The notes: generated from the letters alone by a model not told the origin. Counted from the stretch's first letter, positions 1 through 8,950 are shown. The stretch: DNA of 64,000 nt from Chthonomonadaceae bacterium (GCA_027450145.1 DAIDKH010000001.1:62255-126254), one strand, 5' to 3'. Program-made: numbers and translations.

Positions 1-101
1 TCTTCCACCGCCATTTCACCTGAGGCACCCATACCGTGGAACACAAGAAGAAGAGGAACTGTGCCTAAACTAGTAAGGTTACTAGGACACGCGAGGGCCA
101 T
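1..101 (-). CDS. alpha/beta-hydrolase-like protein, N-terminal fragment
   Basis: The first 33 codons of a gene that leaves the window at its left edge. The ATG (101-99) is preceded by AAGGAGC, a good ribosome binding site. The visible translation contains LLLVFHGMGASGEMAVEE, a hydrophobic strand followed by an HGxGxSG oxyanion-hole motif as in alpha/beta hydrolases of the dienelactone-hydrolase or esterase type. The nucleophile elbow and the rest of the triad lie outside the window, so substrate cannot be guessed. It lies 50 bases after the methyltransferase stop and is probably the last visible gene of that operon. Confidence 0.6.
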   Translation of the reverse strand, partial: MALACPSNLTSLGTVPLLLVFHGMGASGEMAVE

Positions 102-151
102 GCTCCTTATCCATCCACTGAATTCAAATTCAAGTACTTCCTCGGTAGCTC

Positions 152-949
152 TCACAGTTTGGTGGCTACATAGAACAGGCGATCGCTGGTACGAGTGGGT
201 GGTTTGAGCGTGTACGCTTGATATACTTCTACGGGGGAAAACCCGGCTGAATCCAGCATTTCGAGTATCTCATCTTTACGATAGGCAAATTGGCGGTGAG
301 TCTCTGTAAAGCTTCGAGGAGATCCTCCCAGTGGCTTATGTTCAAATTGCATGTGGACGGTACAGATTCGCGTGGACCGATCAAAATAACTCTTCCACCG
401 ATATTGCAGCGCAGCGGGAGTACCTCGGTTGTCCTGGGTGAAGAACCCGTTAACAAGCGCATACTCCGTGTTCAAATCAAAGATGAACAATCCATTGCGT
501 GACAAGTGTGCCGCGACCCTATGAAATGCCAGTTGCAGTCTCTCAGGATCTAATACATAATTCAAGCTGTCAAACATGCTTACACAGAGATCGAATGAAG
601 CACCAGGAATATCCAGATCAGCTGCGTCCTGCACGCGATAATCAAGCTCAAGGCCGCGCTGGTGGGCCTTTTTCTGCGCTTCAGCTATCATGGCGGGTGC
701 GATGTCTACACCCACTATCGACGTGAATCCTGCTTCAGCGAGCAATTCGGTGACGTTTCCTGTACCACACGCCAGATCCAGGACCCGACGAGGCATCGCC
801 TTATGAAGCCGTATGATCTGCTGCAAATAGTCGATCCAACGGTCATAAGGCACGCCTGTCATCAGCTCATCATAAAGAGGCGCGACCACGTCGAACTGGG
901 GAGCGGCCGGCGACGCCTGCGAGTCGTCGTATCGGGTGTTATCGTTCAT
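152..949 (-). CDS. class I SAM-dependent methyltransferase
   Basis: A 265-residue Rossmann-fold methyltransferase of the Methyltransf_11/25 type. Motif I is VLDLACGTGN (about residues 56-65), followed by the acidic loop VGVDIAPAMIAEA (79-91) that would hold the ribose of SAM, and FDLCVSMFDSLNYV (about 119-132) as motif IV. Length suits a single-domain soluble enzyme. The methyl acceptor is not evident. The start lies 9 bases after the stop of the TPR/Ig-like protein, so it is part of the DUF951 operon. Enzyme class is secure; the substrate is unknown. Confidence 0.9.
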   Translation of the reverse strand: MNDNTRYDDSQASPAAPQFDVVAPLYDELMTGVPYDRWIDYLQQIIRLHKAMPRRVLDLACGTGNVTELLAEAGFTSIVGVDIAPAMIAEAQKKAHQRGLELDYRVQDAADLDIPGASFDLCVSMFDSLNYVLDPERLQLAFHRVAAHLSRNGLFIFDLNTEYALVNGFFTQDNRGTPAALQYRWKSYFDRSTRICTVHMQFEHKPLGGSPRSFTETHRQFAYRKDEILEMLDSAGFSPVEVYQAYTLKPPTRTSDRLFYVATKL

Positions 950-958
950 CTAGGCGAT

Positions 959-2614
959 TTATGGCATGGTTGCCGTCTGGGAGGTCCCCGTGACAGCAAG
1001 CGTCTTCAAACTGAGAAAAAAGCCAGGTCGATAGTGACGAGTGAGGAACAGGTACCTAATGGCTTCCGCGGGATTGGGAGGCAGGTCCATTCCAAAATCG
1101 GTACGATCCAGCTTGGCGGCTTTATCCAGGAACTGTGTTGAAGGTCCACCTAGTTGCGCGGCGCTGCAGTATGCAGACATCGCGTAGTACAGATCCGGCA
1201 TTGCAGGGAAACTGAGCGAGGTAGCATTGAGCAGGGCTTTACCCTGCTCTAGATTTTTCTGATCCACCGCTAACAGTCCCTCCAACAGCCGCGGGGAAAG
1301 TGCACCAGGATCGAGCGAACGGCAGAAGGTAGCGATTCCCTGTGCTACCCCAGGTTGTTGCTGTCCCGCCAGGAGGGCAAGCTGAGAAGCGTAGATAAGA
1401 TACGGACCAGGCTGCAGCGGATCGCCCACGATAGCCTTGGTTAGAGACTGTTCACGAATTATACCAAGGGTTGCCCCCATGGCGAGCGCGAAATTCGTAT
1501 CGCCTGCTTCTGGTACCGCGGCCGCAGCTGCACTTGCCATATCATTGGCCTCTTGCACGTGCCCCTCCTGCAGTGCCGCATAAGAGGCGATAACCATGCT
1601 AGCAGGAATTCCTTTCGCAGCATCGGCGGCCACCATTGCACCTGCCTGGCTAACATGGTGCTGACGTAACAGGCAGAGACCATAGACAGCGCGTAACGCA
1701 CTACTGTCCTGCTTATGATTCCGTTCGTTGTCCATTAACGTACGGGCAGGAACATACTGATGACTTAACACCTCGGCGAGCGCAAGCTTCACGGCTAAAT
1801 CCAAAGGCGGCAGATCCGAGGCGGAAACGTTCTTGTAGGCTTGAATGGCTTGCGCAGGTCGGCCGCTGTTGAGGTATTCATCCCCAATAGCGGCGGTATT
1901 TGGCTGATCCGCGGCTATACGCAAATCAGCAGCCTGCTGAGTCATCTGCGCTGCGGATTTCACCATGGCAACTAATTGCTGCACATTTGCCGGGTCTAGG
2001 GCGACATGCATCTGGTAGGTGGCAAGCGCGGTAAGTGCGTCTGGATTTTTATCAAGGCCGGGATTACCCTTCAGCCGGGCGACCGCCTTTGTAAAATTGT
2101 GCCCGCGGGCATCCAGGTTGGCAAGCACCATCAGCGCTTCCAGCTGATGATTGTCGGCCTTTACGGCCCTCCGAGCCCAACGCCTTGCGCCATCGAGATC
2201 GCCTTGTTGCAAAGCATCAGCGGCCTTTTGGGCCAGAGCAACGCCACCCAGCGATAAATCGTTATCTACCACCAGTGAGACCGCGGCCGATGCGGTGTTC
2301 CCGCTGTCATCAGTAGCGACCGCTTTCAACTCATGTGTGCCCTCAGTCGTCTTAATGGTGTCCCATCCAAACTGATACGGAACTCCAGTTACAGTGGCCA
2401 CCAGCTTGTCATCAACGTAAAACTGAACCTGGTCGACATCCGTCGAGCCAGTGACCTGAGCCACTATATTGGCAACATCAGCAACGTGAGATCCGCTCTT
2501 CAGATCAAACGAAACCTTCATTGCGGCGAAACTCGCGGCGGGCGTTCCCAGTAGGATCGCTGAAAGAACCGCGCAAACAACAGCAAAACGAAGCGAACGG
2601 ATGGAAGTCACCAT
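959..2614 (-). CDS. exported protein with Ig-like domain and TPR-type repeats
   Basis: 551 residues. A Sec signal peptide covers about residues 1-31 (hydrophobic core followed by PAASFAA). Residues about 33-115 form a bacterial Ig-like domain of the Big_9 type, recognisable from VQFYVDDKLVATV, PYQFGWDT and HELKAVATDDSGN. The rest is Ala-rich helical-repeat sequence consistent with TPRs (segments around GDLDGARRWARRAVK and GRPAQAIQAYKN). It probably acts outside the cytoplasmic membrane as a scaffold. It begins 10 bases after the stop of the preceding exported protein and is followed 9 bases later by the methyltransferase. No enzymatic motif is seen; its role is unknown. Confidence 0.75.
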   Translation of the reverse strand: MVTSIRSLRFAVVCAVLSAILLGTPAASFAAMKVSFDLKSGSHVADVANIVAQVTGSTDVDQVQFYVDDKLVATVTGVPYQFGWDTIKTTEGTHELKAVATDDSGNTASAAVSLVVDNDLSLGGVALAQKAADALQQGDLDGARRWARRAVKADNHQLEALMVLANLDARGHNFTKAVARLKGNPGLDKNPDALTALATYQMHVALDPANVQQLVAMVKSAAQMTQQAADLRIAADQPNTAAIGDEYLNSGRPAQAIQAYKNVSASDLPPLDLAVKLALAEVLSHQYVPARTLMDNERNHKQDSSALRAVYGLCLLRQHHVSQAGAMVAADAAKGIPASMVIASYAALQEGHVQEANDMASAAAAAVPEAGDTNFALAMGATLGIIREQSLTKAIVGDPLQPGPYLIYASQLALLAGQQQPGVAQGIATFCRSLDPGALSPRLLEGLLAVDQKNLEQGKALLNATSLSFPAMPDLYYAMSAYCSAAQLGGPSTQFLDKAAKLDRTDFGMDLPPNPAEAIRYLFLTRHYRPGFFLSLKTLAVTGTSQTATMP

Positions 2615-2624
2615 AGCGATCTGT

Positions 2625-3866
2625 TTACCTCGTGGAGGTCGACGCAGTCTTCTGCGCCGCCGGATACGTAATGTGCCAGGAAAGAGGCAGTAGCTGCGCA
2701 GGTCCGCCCCCTGCGATATAGGATACGTCCGCCGCTACCTCATCCGGTCGAGTGGAACCGTAGATCAGTTTAAATACAGACGTCGCAGATTGCCCCGGAC
2801 GTAGAACCCCAAAGTAGTCTGCATCGGCGGGTGCTGATTTGACACCGCTCGGCAGAGTGGAGGCGTGAACCGCCAACTTCACACCGTATACGGAATGTGA
2901 ACCAGTGTTCGCCAAAGCGATATGGACACTCAGCCCATTGGCGTCGACTGAAGTCGTAATCTGCGGAACCAGGCCCAGGATAACCGCACCAACCCGTGCG
3001 ACATTATCCATATAGGCAGTGATCGCCGCGCCCACAATTTGAGACGCTTCTCTAGCATGAGGATGATGAGCAGTCATGTTGAGTTCAAGTGCTTCGGCCT
3101 GGGCGCCCGCCATTAGTGCGCCATGCATTGCCCTCAATCGCCATGTCCTACTCCGGCCGTAAGCCAGTCGAATCAAATCGCCATGTCCGTGGAGCAGCGC
3201 GCGCCGCATTGGGCGAGCAATTTCAGGATGGTGAGTCGCCAACTCATGTAGTGCTGCGAGTAATTGGCGGAATGACTGCACTGCCCGGCCCGCCCTGTCT
3301 ACGAATCGGTAGACGGATACCTGCCCTGGCTGGAGATCGACCACTTTTATTACTCTACCAGTATTCCTGAGTACGGTTCCTTGCAAACGTTGAACCTGTG
3401 GCGACAACGACGCACCAGCCGCCGAACTGGTGCTAGGAACAAAACTGAGCTGATCTATGCTATAGGTTCCCGCATGAAGCACTGCTTGAAGTTTCAATTT
3501 TACTGGCCGCGCGGAGATGTTAGTTACGACAGCCGAAACCACAGTTTTGCTGCGGAAAGCGAAAGGCTGCAATGTTCCCGTGGGTGAAGCCTTACATACA
3601 CAATTGGAGGTTTGGTCTCCATAAGATGCCCAGGCCGAAGTTAAACCGTCGATGGTACGACCAGGTGTAGAGGCCAAACTAGGTGAGGACGCCGCAGCTT
3701 GGGTGGAGTCTACCCAAACCTGTGCATTCAATGCCGACGCCTGCTGCGTCATTGCACCCATTGTTTCTGGTACGGCTTGTTCAGCGGGAGAAGCAGTCTG
3801 CCTCCACACTGCGGCTCCAATGACCAGTAGTATGGTTAACGGCAAAATCCTGGCTCTGCGCCACAT
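2625..3866 (-). CDS. membrane-anchored exported protein, unknown function
   Basis: 413 residues with an N-terminal signal anchor (RILPLTILLVIGAAVW, about residues 5-20). The middle contains a beta-rich segment and a helical segment rich in His and Arg. The C-terminal 110 residues (VHIALANTGSHSVYGVKL through the PGQSATSVFKL region) resemble a NEW3/CARDB-type beta-sandwich that often decorates exported proteins. The start codon overlaps the stop of the DUF951 gene by one base (TGATG), so translation is probably coupled. I recognise no family for the full length. Confidence 0.7.
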   Translation of the reverse strand: MWRRARILPLTILLVIGAAVWRQTASPAEQAVPETMGAMTQQASALNAQVWVDSTQAAASSPSLASTPGRTIDGLTSAWASYGDQTSNCVCKASPTGTLQPFAFRSKTVVSAVVTNISARPVKLKLQAVLHAGTYSIDQLSFVPSTSSAAGASLSPQVQRLQGTVLRNTGRVIKVVDLQPGQVSVYRFVDRAGRAVQSFRQLLAALHELATHHPEIARPMRRALLHGHGDLIRLAYGRSRTWRLRAMHGALMAGAQAEALELNMTAHHPHAREASQIVGAAITAYMDNVARVGAVILGLVPQITTSVDANGLSVHIALANTGSHSVYGVKLAVHASTLPSGVKSAPADADYFGVLRPGQSATSVFKLIYGSTRPDEVAADVSYIAGGGPAQLLPLSWHITYPAAQKTASTSTR

Positions 3867-4078
3867 CAGGCGGAACCAGCTTCCGGGGCTTTAGAAAGCA
3901 ACTCGCGCACTCGCCGCTCAAATTCCTCGCGATCCAACATTATCCGTCTCCCACAGCCATCACACACCAGACCAATATCGGCACCGGTCCGCGTCACCGT
4001 CCAAACATCGGAGCCACAAGGGTGTTTTTTGCGCAATCGAACGCGCATATCAACAGAAATCGTAAGCGGGCCAGGCAT
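3866..4078 (-). CDS. DUF951-family small protein
   Basis: A 70-residue protein with the hallmarks of DUF951 (YyzM-like): a start region DMRVRLRKKHPCGSDVW, then VTRTGADIGLVCDGCGRRIML and DREEFERRV. The family is common in Firmicutes and relatives and typically lies in housekeeping operons; its biochemical role is not known. The CPCG/CxxC cysteines (KKHPCG and VCDGCG) could bind a metal. It is the first gene of a minus-strand operon; a promoter is seen at 4115-4143. The stop overlaps the next start by one base. Confidence 0.85.
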   Translation of the reverse strand: MPGPLTISVDMRVRLRKKHPCGSDVWTVTRTGADIGLVCDGCGRRIMLDREEFERRVRELLSKAPEAGSA

Positions 4079-4114
4079 CGCTATCTATCCCTGTAGCGTG
4101 TTATCAGATTAGGT

Positions 4115-4143
4115 ATTATAGCATAGATAGCAAAACAGGGCAA
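4115..4143 (-). promoter_or_regulatory. sigma-70-type promoter of the DUF951 operon
   Basis: On the minus strand TTGCCC (4143-4138) and TATAAT (4120-4115) are 17 bases apart; the -10 is perfect. The start of the DUF951 gene is 37 bases downstream of the -10. An inverted repeat GCTATCTAT (4080-4088) / ATAGATAGC (4123-4131) spans the -10 and the leader and could be an operator or leader hairpin. Confidence 0.6.
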
Positions 4144-4290
4144 TTTAGACCGCATCGATCATTACCAAAATGTCAGATGCTCCGTATCGCTACACCTCGT
4201 TACTTAAGACGGCTTTGCAGCAGGATGCCTACTGCATTACGAGTTCCTACACCACGTCTAAACGTGCACAATACAGCGTCGTTCTTCTTG

Positions 4291-4319
4291 TGGACACTGC
4301 ATAGTTACGGTGTTATAAT
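4291..4319 (+). promoter_or_regulatory. sigma-70-type promoter of the M48 lipoprotein gene
   Basis: TGGACA (4291-4296), 17 bases, TATAAT (4314-4319). One mismatch from the full consensus. The coding start lies 57 bases downstream of the -10. Confidence 0.7.
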
Positions 4320-4375
4320 GGAAGCACGCTAGAATACTGGTATCAGAACGACACAGCGAAGGACGAGGTTGTAAG

Positions 4376-5113
4376 ATGAGACGACAATATCACGGCCTGT
4401 TTTACTGTGTCGGTCTGCTCCTTGTAATCATTGGTATGACCGGGTGCAGAACACGGAGTTTTCTATCTACCAAGCAAGAAGTCGCACTTGGCCAGCAGGG
4501 AGAGTTGCAGGTTGAACAACAGTACCGGGTAGAAACCGCCACTGCCGATGCCGACCGCGTTCGGCGAATAGGCATGAGCCTGTTGGCCCACATGCACCGG
4601 CGTGACGTTCCGTACAGTTTTCACGTCATCGACTCTAATGAAATCAATGCATTTTCATTACCAGGGGGTCCGGTCTACGTCAATCGCGGATTGCTAGACA
4701 TGATCGGCAATGACGACAGCGCACTTGCCTGCGTCATCGGGCACGAGCTAGGGCACATTAACGCCCGCCATGTGGCACGCAATATCTCGTCCGATATTCT
4801 GAACAACGCCCTGATCACGATCTTCCTGCCAAACCCTTCACTGCAGAACGGTGCCGGATTGCTAGATCAAATTCTCAGCCTGAAATATAGCAGGGATGAG
4901 GAATACGAGGCCGATTGGCGCGGGCTGTCGTATGCCGAGCGCGCCGGCTATGACCCCGAAGGCATGGTTCGCTTTTTCACGCAACTAGAACGGCTCTCAC
5001 GACGCGAGGGAGGGGGCGGCCCCGAATGGCTAAGAGACCATCCGCTTACCAGAGCACGTATAGCACGAGCCGAATGGATCATAGAACACCGGGACTACAG
5101 ATATGGGCGATAG
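4376..5113 (+). CDS. M48-family metalloprotease lipoprotein
   Basis: 245 residues. Residues 1-24 are a lipoprotein signal peptide ending in the lipobox MTGC (C24), so the mature protein is probably anchored by lipid. The zinc motif HELGH is at 123-127 within VIGHELGHINARH, and the downstream SRDEEYEADWRG block carries the third ligand Glu, as in the BepA/Oma1/HtpX-like M48 family. Such peptidases act in envelope protein quality control. A near-consensus promoter lies upstream; the gene appears to be monocistronic. A second M48 gene with membrane segments occurs at 55572-57524. Confidence 0.9.
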   Translation: MRRQYHGLFYCVGLLLVIIGMTGCRTRSFLSTKQEVALGQQGELQVEQQYRVETATADADRVRRIGMSLLAHMHRRDVPYSFHVIDSNEINAFSLPGGPVYVNRGLLDMIGNDDSALACVIGHELGHINARHVARNISSDILNNALITIFLPNPSLQNGAGLLDQILSLKYSRDEEYEADWRGLSYAERAGYDPEGMVRFFTQLERLSRREGGGGPEWLRDHPLTRARIARAEWIIEHRDYRYGR

Positions 5114-5874
5114 TTTTCGACGGGCGTTTTGTAGTTAACCGCCTCGACGATGCCCCAACGGTCCTAGTTTAATTGTTGCGAGGTGAATGGTCAATCGCGA
5201 CTTAGGATAGGTGTTGAGTTGGTATTAGAAGCGAGTTGTTCCCCTGTATTGCGTTGGTGCGATGATTCACCAGCAATACTTAAATGGTTTAAATGCGTTG
5301 ACAGTACCAGCGCCCCACCTGGGTTCAGGCCATAGGGCACCGCATAAGCCAGGGACCGCATCCCGTTCCAATTTCCTGTGTGCGCTGCTGCAGATCATGG
5401 TGCGATTGGAGGTAGTGTAGGTCCTAATTTAGGTACGTAACAGCCGGTATTACCTGGTACAGGTAATAAGTAGGAATGAAAGCGTGTAGTTTCACCTGCC
5501 CACAATTCACTATAGTCATGAGTTAAACTTTAAACTACCGTCCTAAAATTGCCGATGTTTGAGTTTTCATTCGCGGCCCTCACATCTACCGCGCTGTAGG
5601 GCAGTAATACTGACTAAGAGTTGAAGGAATTTGCCGTCGGTTACCTACCACGCGTAAAAGCAAGCTTAATGGCTTCGTATAGAGGAATCATGCGCAGCCC
5701 GCCCTCGTCCAATCCCGAACGGATAGCACGACAACCCGCTCGAAAACCCCAAGCACCTCCCTGTGCGGACACAGCGTCAAAATCGGCGCCCGACTGCACT
5801 CAACCAGGAGACGAGAACGAAGATGTACTAATTTAGTACGGTGAGTCGTATCCCACTTACGGATATAATACTGA
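5114..5874. other. intergenic region with palindromes and a possible decayed reading frame
   Basis: No convincing intact gene. It holds a perfect inverted repeat TATTACCTG-GTA-CAGGTAATA (5448-5468) and a second palindrome GTACTAA-T-TTAGTAC (5825-5839) 35 bases upstream of the dxs -35 box. On the minus strand a reading frame with one internal stop covers 5191-5529 (see separate entry). The remaining open frames here have random-looking composition and no ribosome binding site. Confidence 0.5.
5191..5529 (-). pseudogene. possible degenerate reading frame
   Basis: Read on the minus strand from 5529 to 5191 the frame is open for about 112 codons apart from one TGA at 5397-5395. The translation after that stop includes HTGNWNGMRSLAYAVPYG and NPGGALVLSTH, which look protein-like. 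A shorter intact frame could start at the ATG 5361. No family is recognised, there is no clear ribosome binding site, and the stretch may be chance. Confidence 0.2.
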
Positions 5875-5903
5875 TTGACACACTCTATCACAAGTGGTAC
5901 AAT
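5875..5903 (+). promoter_or_regulatory. sigma-70-type promoter of dxs
   Basis: TTGACA (5875-5880), 17 bases, TACAAT (5898-5903). The -35 is perfect. Transcription would start near 5910 and leave a leader of about 150 bases before dxs. The leader contains a possible 18-codon reading frame at 5946-6002 preceded by AGGAG. Confidence 0.75.
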
Positions 5904-5945
5904 CACGATTATCGCCTCAAACCGAGTGCAGGAGCGGGTGCATTT

Positions 5946-6002
5946 ATGCCTGATCCGTGGATTCGATATCTCATTTCGAGCTATGTGCGTGCAACTTTCT
6001 AG
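5946..6002 (+). CDS. possible 18-residue leader peptide of dxs
   Basis: Within the dxs leader an ATG at 5946, with AGGAG 11 bases upstream, opens a frame for MPDPWIRYLISSYVRATF and stops at 6002, 57 bases before dxs. There is no run of a single amino acid that would suggest classical attenuation. It may be a chance frame. Confidence 0.2.
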   Translation: MPDPWIRYLISSYVRATF

Positions 6003-6059
6003 CTGAATCTGGCAATGGAGCCGCTGCAGTTAGTGGTTGCATAAGGGATCTCTTAAATT

Positions 6060-8027
6060 ATGTATGAACTTCTCTCTCGCATTCAAAGTCCGGCAGACCT
6101 TAAATCTCTAACCCGTGAACAGATCAGCCAGGTGTCCGATGAACTGCGACAAGCCATCGTGGACAACCTTTCTAAAACGGGAGGCCACTTTGCCTCGGAC
6201 CTTGGTGCGGCAGACCTGATTCTAGCGCTGCATACGGTATATAATGTTCCAACAGATAAGATTATCTGGGATACAGGTCATCAATGCTATGCTCACAAGA
6301 TGCTCACCGGGCGTCTCAACAGGTTTAGTACTCTTCGACAATACGGTGGAATAAGTGGTTTCCTTCGGCGTGAGGAGAGCGAATACGACCTGTTTGGGGC
6401 TGGTCACGCAGGCACATCCATCTCGGCTGCTTACGGGTTCGCTGTAGCCCGAGATATGGCCGGTCGCACCGACCAAGAGCACGTTTTGGCGGTAATTGGC
6501 GACGCTTCGATGACAGCAGGTCTCGCGCTTGAGGGCCTGCACAACGCAGGGCATAGTAACCGCAACTTTGTCGTGGTCCTTAACGATAACGACATGTCGA
6601 TTGCTGAAAGTGTGGGCGCACTCTCTACCTACCTCGCAAAATTGCGCGTGTCCCCAATCTATCAGTCTGTGGAGGCGCAAACCAAAGACCTCCTAAAGAG
6701 AGTTCCAGGAAAACCTGGTCAACTGGTATCAAGAGCCGCCAGTTCTGTGCTTAAGCATAACCTAACCCACCTTGTCTCCACGCAGAATTCTGGTATCTTG
6801 TTCGAACAATTGGGATACCAGTATATCGGCCCCGTTGACGGGCATGATATCAACCTTCTAATCGATTTGTTCTCTGCGATCAAGCACATTTCAGGTCCCG
6901 TATTCGTGCACCTGCTTACCGTAAAAGGAAAGGGTTACGAAAAAGCCGAGGAAGATGCGCGCAAGTGGCATGCCGTTACGCCCCCTATGTTCGCCGACTC
7001 GACAGCCGCTAAAGCGAGCTCTCAAACATACACCAGCGTATTCAGCAAGTCGCTGCTTGATCTGGCAGCAAATGATAATTCGATTGCTGCGATTACCGCG
7101 GCGATGCCGGACGGCACCGGATTAACGGCATTCAGCAAGGTCTACCCTGATCGGTACTTCGATACCGCAATTGCGGAACAGCATGCAGTGTGCTTTGCCG
7201 CTGGTCTTGCAGCGGAGGGTATGAAGCCTGTAACTGCAATCTACAGTACGTTCCTACAACGCGCCTACGACATTGTTCTGCACGACGTCGCTCTGCAGAA
7301 TCTTCCGGTAATCTTCTGTCTCGACAGAAGCGGATTGGTTGGAGACGATGGCCCTACGCACCATGGCGTATTTGACATCGCTTACCTTCGCCATATTCCT
7401 AACGTCGACATGCTTGCGCCTAAGGACGGGCCAGAGCTTGAAGCCATGATTCGCTATTCACTGCAGGAACACGTGACCGGGCCCAATGCCGGGCCAATCG
7501 TAATACGCTATCCTCGAGGCAGTGTACCTACAGTCAACTGGCCCGTCAATTCCACCCCAATTGAATTTGGAAAAGCGGAAACCATCACGAATGGCTCGGA
7601 TGTAGCTATCCTCGCTTACGGTAGCATGGTTGCCCCTGCCTACGAGGCAACAGTCACGCTGCAATCTGAGGGAATTGATGTTAATCTCATCAACCTGCGA
7701 TGGGCAAAACCACTAGACCGAGATGCAATATTAGGTGCAGCTCGCAGAACTGGTCGGTTAATCATCATCGAAGAGGGAGTAGTGCATGGTGGAGTTGGCT
7801 CCGCCATACTGGAGCTACTAGCAGAGGCAGGTGTGACTGGTGTTAAAGTTAAGCTGTTTGGTGTACCGGATCACTTTGTAGAACATGGCGCTATTCCGAT
7901 ACTCCACAACCTGTGCATGCTAACGCCTATTGAGTTTGCAGCTGCCGCACGCGACCTAATGGGAAGAGCGCAGCCAGACATCGAGCCTCTAGCCGTAGTG
8001 CAGCAACATGAATCACTAACCGCATAA
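6060..8027 (+). CDS. dxs: 1-deoxy-D-xylulose-5-phosphate synthase
   Basis: 655 residues, close to the usual 620-640. The enzyme condenses pyruvate and glyceraldehyde 3-phosphate to DXP, the first step of the MEP isoprenoid pathway, which also feeds thiamine and pyridoxal synthesis. The N-terminus (YELLSRIQSPADLKSLT) and WDTGHQCYAHKMLTGR are diagnostic. The thiamine-diphosphate motif reads GDASMTAG followed by VVLNDNDMSI; many homologues have GDG in the first triplet. The transketolase pyrimidine domain carries TAIAEQHAVCFAAGLA and the phosphate-binding DRSGLVGDDGPTHHG. No downstream MEP gene follows; the next gene is a TIM-barrel protein. Confidence 0.97.
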   Translation: MYELLSRIQSPADLKSLTREQISQVSDELRQAIVDNLSKTGGHFASDLGAADLILALHTVYNVPTDKIIWDTGHQCYAHKMLTGRLNRFSTLRQYGGISGFLRREESEYDLFGAGHAGTSISAAYGFAVARDMAGRTDQEHVLAVIGDASMTAGLALEGLHNAGHSNRNFVVVLNDNDMSIAESVGALSTYLAKLRVSPIYQSVEAQTKDLLKRVPGKPGQLVSRAASSVLKHNLTHLVSTQNSGILFEQLGYQYIGPVDGHDINLLIDLFSAIKHISGPVFVHLLTVKGKGYEKAEEDARKWHAVTPPMFADSTAAKASSQTYTSVFSKSLLDLAANDNSIAAITAAMPDGTGLTAFSKVYPDRYFDTAIAEQHAVCFAAGLAAEGMKPVTAIYSTFLQRAYDIVLHDVALQNLPVIFCLDRSGLVGDDGPTHHGVFDIAYLRHIPNVDMLAPKDGPELEAMIRYSLQEHVTGPNAGPIVIRYPRGSVPTVNWPVNSTPIEFGKAETITNGSDVAILAYGSMVAPAYEATVTLQSEGIDVNLINLRWAKPLDRDAILGAARRTGRLIIIEEGVVHGGVGSAILELLAEAGVTGVKVKLFGVPDHFVEHGAIPILHNLCMLTPIEFAAAARDLMGRAQPDIEPLAVVQQHESLTA

Positions 8028-8052
8028 CTTTATCAGCCTGGGAGAAACTACA

Positions 8053-8895
8053 ATGTACGTAGGCATTTTAACGGGTCCTTTTTCGGACGGTCCGCTGGAA
8101 GTGGTATCCGCGTTCGCTGCTGAGTATGGATTTCAGGGCCTAGAAGTAGTGACAGGACCTGGAAGTCGTCACCTTGACACACGCACGTTCAATGCCGCCC
8201 GTGCAGATGAGGTCAAAGCGCTCCTAGAACTGCGCAATTTGCAGATATCAGGTCTAGCTGCCTACACTGATGTCACGCACGCCGACCCTGACCGCAGGAA
8301 GGCGAATATCGACACCGTAAGTAGTGCCATCGACATTGCGCACGCACTCGGCGTAGATGTGGTGTGTACAATGGCCGGCCTCCCACCCGCTGGAAAGGAC
8401 CGCCACAAAACAATAGACGAAGATTGTGCTGAGGTCTTTCCCCCACTTATTGACAAGGCTGGCTCGCTTGGCATAAAGCTGGCGCTTGAAAACTGGACCG
8501 CTACCAATATTCAGAACCTCGCACACTGGGAACAGATTTTCACTGTGTTGCCGGCTCCCAACTTCGGCCTCAATTTCGATCCATCGCACCTATATTGGCA
8601 GGGGATAGACTATCTTGGGGCAGTGGACATGTTTGGCTCAAGAATCTTCCACTCACATGGTAAGGATACAGAGATCCGCGACGACATTCGCCAAAAGGTG
8701 GGTTACCTGGGCCATGGCTGGTGGCGATACGTTATTCCAGGATTAGGGCGAATTAACTGGGGAGAGTATATTTCCGCCCTGCGGCGTAACGGTTACAATG
8801 GCGTTATTTCTATTGAACACGAGGATAGTGCACTAGAACGAGAAGAGGGATTCCTCATCGGTAAAAAGGTGCTAGAGCATTACATCGCGTATTAG
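8053..8895 (+). CDS. sugar phosphate isomerase/epimerase family protein
   Basis: 280 residues of the xylose-isomerase-like TIM-barrel (AP_endonuc_2) superfamily. Candidate metal ligands occur in the expected order: Glu in LALENW, Asp and His in FDPSHLYWQ, His in FHSHGKDTE and Glu in ISIEHED near the C-terminus. Members isomerise or epimerise sugars, inosose or related cyclitols, or act as dehydratases. The start (ATG 8053) follows GGGAGAAACTACA. It lies 25 bases after dxs and is probably co-transcribed, although a metabolic link is not obvious. Substrate unknown. Confidence 0.88.
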   Translation: MYVGILTGPFSDGPLEVVSAFAAEYGFQGLEVVTGPGSRHLDTRTFNAARADEVKALLELRNLQISGLAAYTDVTHADPDRRKANIDTVSSAIDIAHALGVDVVCTMAGLPPAGKDRHKTIDEDCAEVFPPLIDKAGSLGIKLALENWTATNIQNLAHWEQIFTVLPAPNFGLNFDPSHLYWQGIDYLGAVDMFGSRIFHSHGKDTEIRDDIRQKVGYLGHGWWRYVIPGLGRINWGEYISALRRNGYNGVISIEHEDSALEREEGFLIGKKVLEHYIAY

Positions 8896-8918
8896 GGCGG
8901 CGTTCAGCAACTACAGTC

Positions 8919-8950
8919 TTATCATCTCTGTCGCGCGGCAGAGATGATAA
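8919..8950 (+). terminator. perfect hairpin after the isomerase gene
   Basis: TTATCATCTCTG (8919-8930) and CAGAGATGATAA (8939-8950) form a 12-bp stem with an 8-base loop. There is no downstream T-run, so it may be a processing or partial termination hairpin rather than a strong terminator. Confidence 0.5.

Noticed and set aside
5621-5836. 71-codon plus-strand frame
   Set aside because: Starts at TTG without a good site, and its composition (Pro, Ser, Ala, Arg) is not coherent.
6222-6680. 152-codon minus-strand frame in dxs
   Set aside because: Lies fully within the conserved dxs gene on the other strand.
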